Shown in pieces: positions 7,616 through 17,106 of a stretch of DNA of 64,000 nucleotides. The translations under genes and the position numbers were made by a program. Each line of letters starts with the position of its first letter. Position 1 is the first letter of the stretch. The DNA comes from Spartobacteria bacterium LR76 (GTDB taxonomy: Bacteria; Verrucomicrobiota; Verrucomicrobiia; Chthoniobacterales; Terrimicrobiaceae). The stretch lies in NCBI GenBank assembly GCA_003054655.1, contig QAYZ01000015.1, positions 186,001 through 250,000 on the forward strand. Direction: 5' to 3'. The notes under the pieces are model-generated. The model saw nothing but the letters and a program-made list of their open reading frames with translations. It made no database searches and was not told the origin of the DNA.

Positions 7616-10600
7616 TTTTCAGCGATCACGGCTAAAGTTTGCCCAGGCATGACCATCTGGCCCTCGGCGCAGCGTATTGCCTCCACCTTCCCCGCGAGCG
7701 GCGCGACGATGGCGATCTCCATTTTCATGGCCTCCAGGATCATGAGCGTCTCGCCCTCGGCCACCTCGGCCCCGGGTTCGACACAGACCTTCCAGACATT
7801 GGCCGCCACATGGGAGTCGATGGCATGGGCACCCTCCGCCAGCTCCAGCAAAGGCTCGGGCGCATCCTCCTCCACCGTATCGGCGGCAGAGCCATCGCCG
7901 GAACCCGCCAGCGCCCAGCGTTCGCGCTCTTCGTTGAAGGCCTGCTGCTGGGTCGCCTTGAACTTCGCCGCTTCTTCCGAGATTCCGGCCAGGAATTTGC
8001 GGTAATCGCCCAATCGAAACCGCTCTTCGCGGATGTCGAGCTTGAGCTTGCCCTGCGGGAATTCCTCACGCATGCGCAGGAGTTCCTCCGCGCTCACCGG
8101 GTAAAACTGGATCTGATCAAAGTGCCGCAGCAGCCACGGTTGGGCGAAATCCGGCGTCTGCCGCCAGCGGTTCCACATCTGCACGGTGCGGCCGACGAAC
8201 TGGTATCCCCCCGGCCCTTCCATACCGTAGACGCAAAGATACGCACCGCCGATGCCTACGGCATTCTCCGGCGTCCATGTGCGGGCGGGGTTATACTTGG
8301 TCGTCACCAGCCGATGGCGCGGATCGAGCGGTGTGGCGACCGGCGCACCGAGATAAACATCGCCGAGTCCCATCACGAGGTAGCTGGCAGAGAAAACAAT
8401 CTCCTTCACCTCCTCAATACTCGAGAGACCGTTGATGCGGCGGATGAACTCGATGTTGCTCGGGCACCACGGAGCGTCCTTGCGCACGGACTGTGCGTAT
8501 TTGTCGATCGCAAGCTGCGTCGCCGGATCATCCCACGAAAGCGGCAGCCGCACGATGCGGGTTGGCACTTCCAGATCGTCCAGCGAGGGCAGCGCCTTTT
8601 CCAGGGCCGTCAGCGCGTCGATCAGTTCGCCCAGTGAGAGAACACGGCTATCGTAGTGAATCTGCAGCGAACGAATGCCCGGCGTGATGTCGAGCACGCC
8701 CGGCAGCTTGGCATCGACCAGCGCCGTCATGAGCGCATGCACCCGGAAACGCAGGTTGAGATCGAGCACGAGCGGCCCGTACTCGACGAGGAGGTACTTG
8801 TCGCCCGCCGCACGATACACCGCCTGCGGCAGATCGCCCTCCTCGGGAACAGTCAACAGGCGATCCGAGGACAAATCCGCTGGCGCAAAATCCATCTGCT
8901 GGCGTCCCTCGCCCTCGGTCGTCCAGTTGTCGAGAGCCAGTTCGGCCTCCACCGCCGCCTGTACCGTGGTCGGGACAAACTTGACGGTATCACCGGGGCG
9001 CAACTGCCCCATTTTCCAAAGCTCCGCCTGAATGATCGTCACCGGGCAGACAAATCCACCGAGGCTAGGCCCATCGACCGCGAGGATCACGGGCATGTCG
9101 CCAGTGAAGTCCACCGCGCCGATGGCGTAGGCGTTATCGTGAATGTTCGACGGATGCAGCCCCGCCTCGCCGCCGTCCGGACGCGCCCATTTCGGCTTTG
9201 GCCCGATGAGGCGGATACCTGTGCGGGAGGAGTTGTAGTGAACCTTCCAGTCCGCGGTAAAGAACGTCTCGATGTCCTCCGGCGTGAAGAAATCCGGCGC
9301 GCCATGCGGCCCGTACATCACGGCGATCGTCCAGGAGTTGGAGTAAACCGGTGGTTCCGCAATGCGGCGCGGAGCTGTCAATTCCACCTCGCGCGCCATC
9401 TTTAGCACATCCCCGACGCGGAGGATGCGGCCGCCATGACCGCCGAACTGTCCGAGCGTAAACGTCGCCTTGCTCCCGAGATAATCCGGCACATCGAATC
9501 CCCCCGCCACCGCGAGGTAGGCGCGGCATCCCCCGCCCGCCACCGGATAGAGCTTTAATGTCTGGCCTGCCTTGACGTCGAAAGCCTCCCACATCGGCTG
9601 GCGCACACCATCGATCTCGGGCTGCATGTCGGCGCCCGTCACTGCCACCCGCGCATCGCGATGAAACTTCAGCTTCGGCCCGGTCACCGTGCATTCGAGA
9701 CCAGCCGCTCTTTCGTCATTGCCCACGAGCCAGTTGGCCAGACGAAACGCGAGATGATCCATCGGCCCGGAGGGCGGCACGCCGATTTCCCAATATCCGG
9801 CGCGTCCGGGATAATCCTGCACCGTTGTATGCGTACCCGGCTCCAGCACGTCGATGGTGCGGGGCATGAACGGAAAAGCGGAAAGAAACTTCGTCGTGAC
9901 GCCGCCCGCGAGGAATTCTCTGCTCCCGAGGATCGCGCCGAGGTAGTCGATATTGGTCTCGATGCCATCGACCCGGCTGGCCCCCAGCGCCCTCTCGAGC
10001 TGACCGATCGCCTCCTCGCGCGTCGGCGCGTGCGAGATCACCTTGGCGATCATGGGATCGTAGAACGGCGTCACCTCCGACCCGCGCTCGACCCAGCCGT
10101 CGACGCGCACGCCCGCCGGGAAGCTCACCTCCGTGAGCAATCCGCAGCTCGGCTGAAAATTCTTGTTCGGGTCCTCCGCGTAGACTCGCGCTTGTACGGA
10201 GTGCCCCTTCGGGTCGTGCCGATACTCCGCCAGCGGCAGCTTTTCCCCGGCGGCAAGGCGCACCATCCACTCCACCAGATCGAGACCCGACACCTGCTCG
10301 GTCACGCAATGCTCGACCTGAAGCCGCGTATTGACTTCCAGGAAATAAAACTTCTCCTCGTTCGCGTCGTAGATGAACTCGCACGTGCCTGCGGAGCGGT
10401 ACTTCGCCGCCTCGCCTAGCCCCTTCGCGCACTGGTGCAACCTCTGGCGCACCTCCTCGGAGAGATGCGGAGCCGGAGTCTCCTCGATCACCTTCTGGTT
10501 GCGCCGCTGCACCGAGCAATCCCGCTCGCCCAGCACCGCCACCGTCCCCTCGCCGTCGCCGAAAATCTGCACCTCCACATGCCTTGCCGCCTCGATGAAT

Positions 10601-11199
10601 TTCTCGAGGAACAACCCGGATTCCTTGAAACTGCTCCGGGCCATGCGCTCGACGCTGGCAAATTTCTCCGCGAGTTCGTCCTCCGACCGCGCGAGCTGCA
10701 TGCCGATGCCGCCGCCGCCCGCCGTGCTTTTGAGCATCACGGGATAGCCGATACGCACCGCCGCCTCGCGCGCCTCCTCCACCGAAGCCAGCAGCTCCGT
10801 GCCTGGCGAAACTGGCACCCCGCTCGCGATGGCGAGAGCGCGGGCCGTGTGCTTGAGGCCAAAGTCGCGCATGTTTCCCGCCGTCGGCCCGATGAATGCG
10901 ATACCCGCCTTTTCGCAGGCCTCGGCAAACTCGGGATTCTCACTCAGGAACCCATAGCCCGGATGTATTGCCTGCGCCCCGGTCTGCTTGGCCGCATCGA
11001 GGATGCGGTCGATGAGCAGATAGCTCTGCGCAGCCTGCGCCGGTCCCACGCACACCGCCTCGCCCGCGAGCCGGACATGGGCGGCATGGGCGTCGGCCTC
11101 GGAATACACCGCGACGGATGCCACGCCCAGGCGGTCGAGCGTGCGAATGATACGGCAGGCGATCTCGCCCCGGTTGGCTATGAGGACCTTGGTGAACAT
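7612..11199 (-). CDS. Biotin-dependent urea/guanidine carboxylase
   Basis: A 1195-residue multidomain carboxylase. Domains in order: biotin carboxylase with ATP-grasp (about 1-450; '[10 protein letters not shown]', glycine loop '[11 protein letters not shown]'); a carboxyltransferase made of the two KipI/KipA-like halves (about 465-1010; '[15 protein letters not shown]', '[12 protein letters not shown]'); and a C-terminal biotin carrier domain with 'LEAMKMEI', the biotinylated lysine being K1159. It carboxylates urea to allophanate, or guanidine to carboxyguanidine. The two DUF1989 partners upstream and Asp697 in 'AVDFTGD' (yeast-type urea carboxylases, as I recall, have Asn here) favour guanidine. 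That specificity call is inference. The gap to the upstream gene is 6 bp. Confidence 0.9.
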   Translation of the reverse strand: MFTKVLIANRGEIACRIIRTLDRLGVASVAVYSEADAHAAHVRLAGEAVCVGPAQAAQSYLLIDRILDAAKQTGAQAIHPGYGFLSENPEFAEACEKAGIAFIGPTAGNMRDFGLKHTARALAIASGVPVSPGTELLASVEEAREAAVRIGYPVMLKSTAGGGGIGMQLARSEDELAEKFASVERMARSSFKESGLFLEKFIEAARHVEVQIFGDGEGTVAVLGERDCSVQRRNQKVIEETPAPHLSEEVRQRLHQCAKGLGEAAKYRSAGTCEFIYDANEEKFYFLEVNTRLQVEHCVTEQVSGLDLVEWMVRLAAGEKLPLAEYRHDPKGHSVQARVYAEDPNKNFQPSCGLLTEVSFPAGVRVDGWVERGSEVTPFYDPMIAKVISHAPTREEAIGQLERALGASRVDGIETNIDYLGAILGSREFLAGGVTTKFLSAFPFMPRTIDVLEPGTHTTVQDYPGRAGYWEIGVPPSGPMDHLAFRLANWLVGNDERAAGLECTVTGPKLKFHRDARVAVTGADMQPEIDGVRQPMWEAFDVKAGQTLKLYPVAGGGCRAYLAVAGGFDVPDYLGSKATFTLGQFGGHGGRILRVGDVLKMAREVELTAPRRIAEPPVYSNSWTIAVMYGPHGAPDFFTPEDIETFFTADWKVHYNSSRTGIRLIGPKPKWARPDGGEAGLHPSNIHDNAYAIGAVDFTGDMPVILAVDGPSLGGFVCPVTIIQAELWKMGQLRPGDTVKFVPTTVQAAVEAELALDNWTTEGEGRQQMDFAPADLSSDRLLTVPEEGDLPQAVYRAAGDKYLLVEYGPLVLDLNLRFRVHALMTALVDAKLPGVLDITPGIRSLQIHYDSRVLSLGELIDALTALEKALPSLDDLEVPTRIVRLPLSWDDPATQLAIDKYAQSVRKDAPWCPSNIEFIRRINGLSSIEEVKEIVFSASYLVMGLGDVYLGAPVATPLDPRHRLVTTKYNPARTWTPENAVGIGGAYLCVYGMEGPGGYQFVGRTVQMWNRWRQTPDFAQPWLLRHFDQIQFYPVSAEELLRMREEFPQGKLKLDIREERFRLGDYRKFLAGISEEAAKFKATQQQAFNEERERWALAGSGDGSAADTVEEDAPEPLLELAEGAHAIDSHVAANVWKVCVEPGAEVAEGETLMILEAMKMEIAIVAPLAGKVEAIRCAEGQMVMPGQTLAVIAEK

Positions 11200-11205
11200 G
11201 GCGGA

Positions 11206-11850
11206 TTACCAGATGAGGACCTGAATCGGGGTCGGGTTGTAGGCGTTGCAGGGATTATTGAGCTGCGGGCAGTTGGAGATGAGGCACAGCACGTCCATCT
11301 CGGCCCGCATCTCGACGTATTTCCCCGGCTCGGAAACGCCATCGGCGAAGCGCAGTCCGCCCTCCGGCGTCACCGGCACATTCATGAAGAAGTTGATGTT
11401 ATGCGCGAGGTCGCGCTTCGTCACATGGTACCCCGAGAGCGCCATCTGGAGCAGGAAGGTGTCGCGGCAGGCGTGCATGAAGCGCTTGTCGAGCGAGTAC
11501 CGCACCATGTTGCTCTCCGCCGCGCAGGCTCCACCGAGCGTGTCGTGACGCCCGCAGGTATCCGCCGTGATGGTGAGGAGCGGGTTGCACAGGTTGGACA
11601 TGAGCGGCGTGCCGGTCGTCAGGTATATTGAACCCTGCTCGCGGATCGTGTCCTGCGCACTGTAGCGTTCCTTCACATCAGCCGCGTTGAAGAAAAACGT
11701 ATCCGCCGCCTGGTTACCCTCCAGATCGACGATGCGGAGCGTCTGCCCTTTCTTCACCGGGTGAAACCATCCATCGCCTGCGAGAATGGTCGCTTCGTAA
11801 ACGGCGTGCTTCGGATCGAGGGGGCTTTCCGTGTAAATCAGCGTGCTCAT
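11206..11850 (-). CDS. DUF1989 protein, urea amidolyase-associated protein 2 / carboxyguanidine deiminase subunit
   Basis: 214 residues of the DUF1989 family. Members next to urea-carboxylase-like genes have been shown to act as two-subunit carboxyguanidine deiminases (CgdA/CgdB), turning carboxyguanidine into allophanate. Visible family blocks are '[18 protein letters not shown]', '[19 protein letters not shown]' with Cys and His residues suited to metal or substrate contact, and '[19 protein letters not shown]'. It sits 6 bp upstream of the carboxylase and 4 bp downstream of its paralogue. The subunit label (CgdA-like) is by resemblance and order only. Confidence 0.83.
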   Translation of the reverse strand: MSTLIYTESPLDPKHAVYEATILAGDGWFHPVKKGQTLRIVDLEGNQAADTFFFNAADVKERYSAQDTIREQGSIYLTTGTPLMSNLCNPLLTITADTCGRHDTLGGACAAESNMVRYSLDKRFMHACRDTFLLQMALSGYHVTKRDLAHNINFFMNVPVTPEGGLRFADGVSEPGKYVEMRAEMDVLCLISNCPQLNNPCNAYNPTPIQVLIW

Positions 11851-11854
11851 CGGA

Positions 11855-12565
11855 TCAGATAAAGAGGCGTTCGGTCAGCGCGAGGGTGCGTCCGCACTCC
11901 GGGCGGAAGTTTCGGCAGAAATCATCAGGCCCGGGCGCCTCAGAGGGAAAGATCTCCACCTGCACGCGGCAGGAGGGATACTCGGTCGCCGGGTTCATCG
12001 GATGCGGGCAGTTCGCCAGAACGAGGAGCACATTCATCTCCGTGCGTAGGTCGATGGAATCACCCGCCGACGCATGGTTCGGCACGAAGGCCATTTTACC
12101 GTCGTCGTCCACGGCGACTTTGCTGAAAAAGTTCACATTCGCCACGATGTCCGCGATCCCGAGGCCGTGCTTGCTCAGTTCGACGAGGAAGTCGTTGTGC
12201 GCGTTGCGGTGAAAGTCGTTGCGATACTGCTGGTAGTTGTGGTCGCCGTACTTCGCCAGCGCCTGGGCGGCGGTGAGATGGCCGCCGAGCGGATCGTGCC
12301 AGCCGAGCGAATCCTCCACGATGGAGGCGAGAGCGTTGCCCATGTCGCTCATGAGGATGTGCCCTTTGGTGAGCTTGGCCGTATGCAGAGCCTTCAGCGT
12401 GTCGGGAACATTCAGCCGGTCGAGCGGCTGGTCGGCATTGTACAGGAGCGCCGAGACATTGGCTCCGGCATCGAGCGCCGTGAGCCGGATGCGGCGCTGG
12501 CGGGGAATGCGCATCGACCACATCGCCCCTCCGGGGATGGTTTCGACATACAGGGTGGTGTTCAT
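11855..12565 (-). CDS. DUF1989 protein, urea amidolyase-associated protein 1 / carboxyguanidine deiminase subunit
   Basis: 236 residues, the first gene of the carboxylase operon and a paralogue of the following gene. It begins with '[14 protein letters not shown]' and carries '[20 protein letters not shown]', '[13 protein letters not shown]' and '[16 protein letters not shown]', all typical of this family. It would act with its partner as a heteromeric carboxyguanidine deiminase. No strong Shine-Dalgarno lies in front of the ATG. The operon is bounded upstream by the terminator at 12684-12733, so its promoter must lie in the roughly 115 bp between. Confidence 0.83.
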   Translation of the reverse strand: MNTTLYVETIPGGAMWSMRIPRQRRIRLTALDAGANVSALLYNADQPLDRLNVPDTLKALHTAKLTKGHILMSDMGNALASIVEDSLGWHDPLGGHLTAAQALAKYGDHNYQQYRNDFHRNAHNDFLVELSKHGLGIADIVANVNFFSKVAVDDDGKMAFVPNHASAGDSIDLRTEMNVLLVLANCPHPMNPATEYPSCRVQVEIFPSEAPGPDDFCRNFRPECGRTLALTERLFI

Positions 12566-12590
12566 AAAGTCGGAATGGGTAGAGCGATAT

Positions 12591-12668
12591 TCATGCCGCG
12601 TGCAGCGCGAACGGCACGACGATTCCGCCCGTCGTAGTCGGGAGCTGAATTGAGGGAGTACCGTCCAT
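12591..12668 (-). CDS. Possible 25-residue leader peptide of the guanidine/urea operon
   Basis: A short ATG-to-TGA frame (starts MDGTPSIQ, ends FALHAA) fits between the upstream terminator and the first DUF1989 gene, stopping 25 bp before its ATG. There is no clear ribosome-binding site and no run of regulatory codons. It may be chance. It is listed because it fills most of the operon leader. Confidence 0.2.
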   Translation of the reverse strand: MDGTPSIQLPTTTGGIVVPFALHAA

Positions 12669-12683
12669 AACCGAAATTTTCAG

Positions 12684-12733
12684 AAAAAAGTGGCCGGACG
12701 GAAATAGGATGTTCTTCCTATACGGCGTCCGGC
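12684..12733 (-). terminator. Intrinsic terminator of the alpha/beta hydrolase gene
   Basis: On the minus strand an 8-bp stem (GCCGGACG / CGTCCGGC; plus-strand 12726-12733 and 12693-12700) encloses a second 6-bp stem (ATAGGA / TCCTAT). A CCAC and a six-T run (12684-12689) follow. It overlaps the 3' end of the hydrolase gene and separates that gene from the guanidine/urea operon. Confidence 0.7.
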
Positions 12734-13692
12734 ATCCCGAGCCGCCGGGCGATTTCCCGCAACGTCTCGCGCAGGGCGGAATACCCGAAATGTCCCTGCC
12801 GCACGTCCAGCAGCGTCGTTCCCGGCCAAAGCTCCCGCAGGGCAACCAGTTCGGCCCGGGGAGAAACTGTGTCGTAGGCCCCGGCAGTCACGATGACCCG
12901 GTCGCCTCCGCAAAGCGGGATGCCGTGCATGGGCGAGCTCAGGTGCGCATGACGGACGATTTCACCCCGGCTGATGCCCTGCCGGGCCAGCAGGCGTCGC
13001 ATCACCGCAGCGGTGGGGTTCTCCCAGATCGCCGCCTCGACATTCACGATGGGCTGCACAAGCCCGACGAAGCGCAGATCCGTCTCAAGGGAACTCAGCA
13101 GCGCCGCATTCCAGCCGCCATAGCTCGTTCCGATCACCCCAAACTCCGGCGTCCCATGCTCGCGCAGCCAGCCCATGAGCTGGCGGAGTTCCATCACCCC
13201 CTGACGCAGGGTTTCGGCATTGCGGACCAGATTCGCGGTGATGGCGAGTTCTCCGTTGAAATACCCGCCGGGCGTCCGCGAGTAATGAAAGGGCAGATGC
13301 GGGAAGGCGACATTCCATCCGTGGGCGTTGAACCACCGCGCCACCCGCTGGTAGCCGAGATCGTTGGCGCTCATCAGCGCGTGCAGGATGATGACCGTGG
13401 GCGCATGAAATCCCTCATCGCAGAGGTAGAGTCGCACCTTCACCTTGTCATTCTCGGCGAAGCCGCTTGAGACCGGGCTTTCCCAGCGCAGCCAGATATC
13501 CTCGCGGCGCGGGGAAAAGGACACCACGGGGTAAAAATCCTCCCGCGTCACCATTTCGCAGGCGGTGAGGTAGGCGTCGAGTTCCGCCCGGGTGCAAACG
13601 CCAGACCGCCGCCGCCATTGCAGGGCGTTCATCATGCCGCACATCGCGGCATCCATGGCCTGAGCCATGGATTTTTGAATGAGCCGTCTCAT
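12718..13692 (-). CDS. Alpha/beta hydrolase family protein
   Basis: 324-residue cytoplasmic hydrolase of unknown substrate. It has 'PTVIILHALMSANDLGYQRV' (oxyanion region), the nucleophile elbow 'GTSYGGWNA' (Ser in G-T-S-Y-G), and late 'GAYDTVSP' and 'QGHFGYS', which fit the acid and the catalytic histidine. The start overlaps the stop of the upstream acyltransferase gene by four bases, so the pair is an operon ending at the 12684-12733 terminator. Pairing with a PlsC-type acyltransferase hints at lipid metabolism, which is inference. Confidence 0.75.
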   Translation of the reverse strand: MRRLIQKSMAQAMDAAMCGMMNALQWRRRSGVCTRAELDAYLTACEMVTREDFYPVVSFSPRREDIWLRWESPVSSGFAENDKVKVRLYLCDEGFHAPTVIILHALMSANDLGYQRVARWFNAHGWNVAFPHLPFHYSRTPGGYFNGELAITANLVRNAETLRQGVMELRQLMGWLREHGTPEFGVIGTSYGGWNAALLSSLETDLRFVGLVQPIVNVEAAIWENPTAAVMRRLLARQGISRGEIVRHAHLSSPMHGIPLCGGDRVIVTAGAYDTVSPRAELVALRELWPGTTLLDVRQGHFGYSALRETLREIARRLGMPDAV

Positions 13693-14414
13693 GCCTCGGC
13701 CATTCGCTCCTTCGGCGGATGCGGCAGGTCGGCGGCCGTGAGGCCGTATTTGGCCATCAGTCGCTTCTTCACCTCGACGATCTCCTCCGCGAGCCGCTTC
13801 TCAGTTTCCGCACGATCCGGGAGCGGGGAAAACGCCCGGCCGATGCCGATCCACACCGTGGCGCGGCGTCCTGGAAACCATCGTCTCTTATTGTAGAGAC
13901 GATCACTGCCGAGGATCACCACCGGCACGATCGGCGCCTTCGCCATGCTCGCGAGGAGAGCGACGCCTGCCTTCATCGGCGCACCGTTCAGGATGGAGGC
14001 TTCCCCATCGCGGATTCCTCCCTCGGGAAAGATGCCCACCACGCGCCCCAGCGCCAGCCGACGCAGCGCGACGCGCAATGATGTCCGGTCGCCTCCGTTC
14101 CGGTTTACCGGGATGACATTGGCTCCCTCAAAGAATCGCTTCGCCGCCGGGTGGCCAAACAGTTCCTGCATGGCGAGCCAGTCAATATCCCGGCGAAACT
14201 CACGCCGGAAGCTCCCGCTGATCAGCGGCGGATCGAAGTGGCTGATGTGATTCGATGCGACGATGCAGGCACCGACAGGAAGCTCCGCCTCCTGCATCAC
14301 CCGCACCCGTGCCCCGAAGAACAGGATGCCGCGCAGAATGCCCACGGCGAGGCGGTAAACCGCGGGCGGTCTCACCTCGCCTACGGGAGAATCCTTTACT
14401 TGGGTCATTGCCAA
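13689..14414 (-). CDS. 1-acyl-glycerol-3-phosphate acyltransferase family protein (PlsC-like)
   Basis: 241 residues with an N-terminal hydrophobic stretch. It has the acyltransferase block I 'NHISHFDPPL' (H-x4-D catalytic pair), a middle motif near 'GANVIPVNRNGGDRTS', and block III 'IFPEGGIRDGE'. It should transfer an acyl group to lysophosphatidate or a related lysophospholipid at the inner membrane. It is co-transcribed with the downstream alpha/beta hydrolase. Whether it is the essential PlsC or a secondary acyltransferase cannot be decided here. Confidence 0.85.
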   Translation of the reverse strand: MAMTQVKDSPVGEVRPPAVYRLAVGILRGILFFGARVRVMQEAELPVGACIVASNHISHFDPPLISGSFRREFRRDIDWLAMQELFGHPAAKRFFEGANVIPVNRNGGDRTSLRVALRRLALGRVVGIFPEGGIRDGEASILNGAPMKAGVALLASMAKAPIVPVVILGSDRLYNKRRWFPGRRATVWIGIGRAFSPLPDRAETEKRLAEEIVEVKKRLMAKYGLTAADLPHPPKERMAEA

Positions 14415-14436
14415 TGGGCCGGACGCGATTCGCCAG

Positions 14437-15990
14437 CTACTGCGTCAGAAGAATGCGGCGCAGCTCCTGGATAGCCATCGGGTGATTAAATGCCCCGTGG
14501 TCGGAAGGCACGATCAGCTCCGACTCGGCACCATCGATATGCGAGCTGGAGTAGGGCACTACGCCATCCGAGCTGTTCGGCGTGTCACCCCGGCCCCGGT
14601 CTCCGATGATGCTGAACGTGCGACTGTGGATCGGCCGCCGGGAGATGGACTGGAGAAACCGGTTATTCGGCGACAATCCGCCAATGCTGGTCGGCATGCG
14701 ACGTCGCTCCTCCTCCGAGAAATACTGCCCGACGTCCTTCGCCAGCGCCACGACGTAGCTCGGCAGCCGGATGAGCCCGGCGACCCAACCCGCAGGTCCG
14801 ATGAGGGCGAGATTGCTGCCCCGGTGCGGAGTGCAGATGAAGACGACCTTTTCCACCTTGGGATTGGGTTTGAAGAACATGGCGTCCTTCAGCTTTCCAT
14901 TGGCGGGCATGCGCCTCTCCAGCGATGCCGCCGCCCGGTCACCGACAATGTCGGCCAGCACACCGCGCCCATTGGAGTCCGTCACCTGGATGCGGGAAAG
15001 AATGCCGCCCATGCTGTGCCCCACGAGGACCAGCTCCTTGTAATGATACCGCTGGTCGGCATCGGCAAGGCTTCGCCGCAAATGGGCGGCGGAGAGCGGA
15101 ATCGGCCACCCCGTGGGATAGAAGAAGACCCAGAACTGATAGCGGCGGCGAATCTCCGGATCAGCCTCGAGCGAACGCACCAGATTGCCCCACATCATCG
15201 GGGTCGAGAGCAGGCCATGGACCAGGACGACTGGAGTACGGCGCTTATCGTACGGCTCGGTGAAGATCAGTTGGTTGGGGAACTTGAACCGATCCGTCAT
15301 CAGAAGAAACCCGATGGAGGCGAGAATGGGATTGCGCCGGGAGCGGAACGTCAGGTTGGTCGGAGTGGAGATATCCCCGGCGATTTTCCAGTCCTTCCCG
15401 TCGGACTCAAAGGAAGTGATCTTGTAGGTATCGAGCAGCCGCAGAGTAGCTTTGCTTCCTTCAAAATCGAGAAAGACCGTCGCCGGGAGGTGATAGCCGG
15501 TCGGCGGAGCAAAGGGATCATTGGCCCGATTCGCGGCAGTGACACTGCGATGGCCCACGGTCGGAAATCCCCAGCCCGGCCACTGCAAACCACGCTCTAC
15601 CGCGCGGCGATTCGGCACACTTTTCTCGAAATCCGTGAAGTAGGCAAAGTCTCGCTCATCGCGGGATTTCCCGCCGATCTGCAGCGTCCAGGATTTCCCA
15701 TCAGCCCCCCGCACGGCATAACGCGCCCCCGGCTTCAACTGGCCGTTCTCCACCATGCGCAGCAGGCTGTCCATCGCGCGGGCGTAGGCAGCTTGTCCGG
15801 CCTCGCCCGCAGCCATCGCCTGAGCTGACGCATCGACCAAAAGCGCCAACCGCTCGGAGGGATCAGTCTCCCGGCGCGCCTCGCGGACGAGGCTGCAGGA
15901 AACTGCCGCAGGGGACTTGGCTTGCTCGGCGTTACGGGCGCATCCGGCCAGGACGACGACCAGGAGAAGGAGTGTGGAAAATCTTTTCAC
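14437..15990 (-). CDS. Lipoprotein alpha/beta hydrolase (lipase/esterase-like)
   Basis: 517-residue predicted lipoprotein. The leader ends in the lipobox 'VVLAGC', lipidated at about Cys18. The C-terminal half is an alpha/beta hydrolase with 'PVVLVHGLLSTPMMWGN', the nucleophile elbow 'VGHSMGGILSR', and 'SDGVVPYSSSHIDGAES' plus 'SDHGAFNHP' near the end, likely holding the acid and the catalytic His. The roughly 240-residue N-terminal part is not recognised. It is a probable envelope-bound lipase or esterase of unknown substrate. It is divergent from the next hydrolase gene, with a 46-bp gap. Confidence 0.78.
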   Translation of the reverse strand: MKRFSTLLLLVVVLAGCARNAEQAKSPAAVSCSLVREARRETDPSERLALLVDASAQAMAAGEAGQAAYARAMDSLLRMVENGQLKPGARYAVRGADGKSWTLQIGGKSRDERDFAYFTDFEKSVPNRRAVERGLQWPGWGFPTVGHRSVTAANRANDPFAPPTGYHLPATVFLDFEGSKATLRLLDTYKITSFESDGKDWKIAGDISTPTNLTFRSRRNPILASIGFLLMTDRFKFPNQLIFTEPYDKRRTPVVLVHGLLSTPMMWGNLVRSLEADPEIRRRYQFWVFFYPTGWPIPLSAAHLRRSLADADQRYHYKELVLVGHSMGGILSRIQVTDSNGRGVLADIVGDRAAASLERRMPANGKLKDAMFFKPNPKVEKVVFICTPHRGSNLALIGPAGWVAGLIRLPSYVVALAKDVGQYFSEEERRRMPTSIGGLSPNNRFLQSISRRPIHSRTFSIIGDRGRGDTPNSSDGVVPYSSSHIDGAESELIVPSDHGAFNHPMAIQELRRILLTQ

Positions 15991-16036
15991 GCGGGAATTG
16001 GAATAACGGCGGCATCTCCTCTAGCATCCCGAAGCC

Positions 16037-17056
16037 GTGGTCCGCAATCCCAGCGCTACATCTCTTGGAAAACGCCTTCCTGGTGCCCTCCCCGGAGTCT
16101 TGGTGCTTGGTTTGGCGTTCTTCATCTGGTTACTTCGACCGCTACCCACCGTCGGCACGATGCCCCCCAAGCCCCTGACCTACGCCGAAGCCATGGCCGC
16201 CCTGGAAAAGGAGATCGCGGCCACGCCCGATTCCGTGCGCGAGGACAGCCGCCCGGTGGTTCTCTCCCATGGCGCTCCGACCGAGCGCGTTTACGTCCTG
16301 CTCCATGGCCTCTCCAATAGCCCGGCTCAGTTCAAGAAGCTCGGCCGTATTCTCTACGAGCGCGGAGCCAACGTCGTCATACCCCGCATGCCGCACCATG
16401 GAGAAAAGGACCGCCTGACCGATTCCTGGAAAAGCATCACCGCACAGGATTTCGCCAACAGCGCCTCCGAGGCCGCCACGCTGGCCCGCCCTCTGGGCAA
16501 ACACCTCACGGTCGTCGGGCTCTCCGTCAATGGCACCTGCGCCGCCTTCCTCGCGCAGACCCGCTCCGACATCGACCAGGTCGTGGTGCTCGCTCCCTTC
16601 CTCGGGCCAAAAGGCCTGCCCCAGTGGCTGCTCACTCCGACCGCACGCCTGCTCGTCACCCTGCCCAATGTCTTTCTTTGGTGGAACTCGCAACTCAAGG
16701 ATGAGGCTCCCGCTCCTCCGCAAACCTACCCGCGCTTTCCCACCCATGTCATTGGCCAGGTCATCGTCCTCGGCCAATCCGTCATGCGTTCCGCCCGCAC
16801 CGAACCGCCCAAGGCCGGGCATATCATCGTGGTTACGACCGACGCGGACAAAGCCGTGAACAATCACATCAACGAACGTCTCATCGCGCTCTGGCAGGCG
16901 AAGCGTCCCGATGCCGTGACCACCCATGTTTTCACCGAGGAGGACAACATCATGCACGACTTTATCGATCCCGCGCAGGTGTATCAAAAGACCGATTTCG
17001 TGTACCCGATCCTCCTCAATTTGATGGAAAACCGTTCTGCAATCGACTTGCAGTAA
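16037..17056 (+). CDS. Membrane-anchored alpha/beta hydrolase
   Basis: 339 residues starting at GTG 16037. A hydrophobic helix (about 18-36, 'PGVLVLGLAFFIWLLRPLP') anchors it or acts as an uncleaved signal. The hydrolase domain has 'VYVLLHGLSNSPAQF', 'PRMPHHGEKDR', a nucleophile elbow 'VVGLSVNGTCAA' (Ser in G-L-S-V-N-G), and 'EDNIMHDFIDP' with a candidate catalytic His. An internal ATG at 16160 would remove the helix, so the upstream start is preferred. Substrate unknown. Confidence 0.75.
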   Translation: MVRNPSATSLGKRLPGALPGVLVLGLAFFIWLLRPLPTVGTMPPKPLTYAEAMAALEKEIAATPDSVREDSRPVVLSHGAPTERVYVLLHGLSNSPAQFKKLGRILYERGANVVIPRMPHHGEKDRLTDSWKSITAQDFANSASEAATLARPLGKHLTVVGLSVNGTCAAFLAQTRSDIDQVVVLAPFLGPKGLPQWLLTPTARLLVTLPNVFLWWNSQLKDEAPAPPQTYPRFPTHVIGQVIVLGQSVMRSARTEPPKAGHIIVVTTDADKAVNNHINERLIALWQAKRPDAVTTHVFTEEDNIMHDFIDPAQVYQKTDFVYPILLNLMENRSAIDLQ

Positions 17057-17076
17057 AGTAAAAAACCGGTTGCGGC

Positions 17077-17104
17077 GGCGGAAACCCTCCGTAGGGTGTC
17101 CGCC
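17077..17104. repeat. Intergenic hairpin sharing the GGCGGA/TCCGCC core
   Basis: Arms GGCGGA-A-ACCCT and AGGGT-G-TCCGCC form 11 pairs around one A/G mismatch with a CCGT loop. It lies between the hydrolase stop and the ATG at 17107, ending only 2 bases before that ATG and covering the place where a ribosome-binding site would be. There is no T-tract. The core matches the palindrome at 5458-5485. Confidence 0.65.
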
Positions 17105-17106
17105 CT

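Noticed and set aside
12566-12717. Guanidine riboswitch in the carboxylase-operon leader
   Set aside because: No match to the guanidine-I core, no pair of ACGR-loop hairpins and no guanidine-III pseudoknot pattern could be seen by eye. The visible structure is the upstream gene's terminator.
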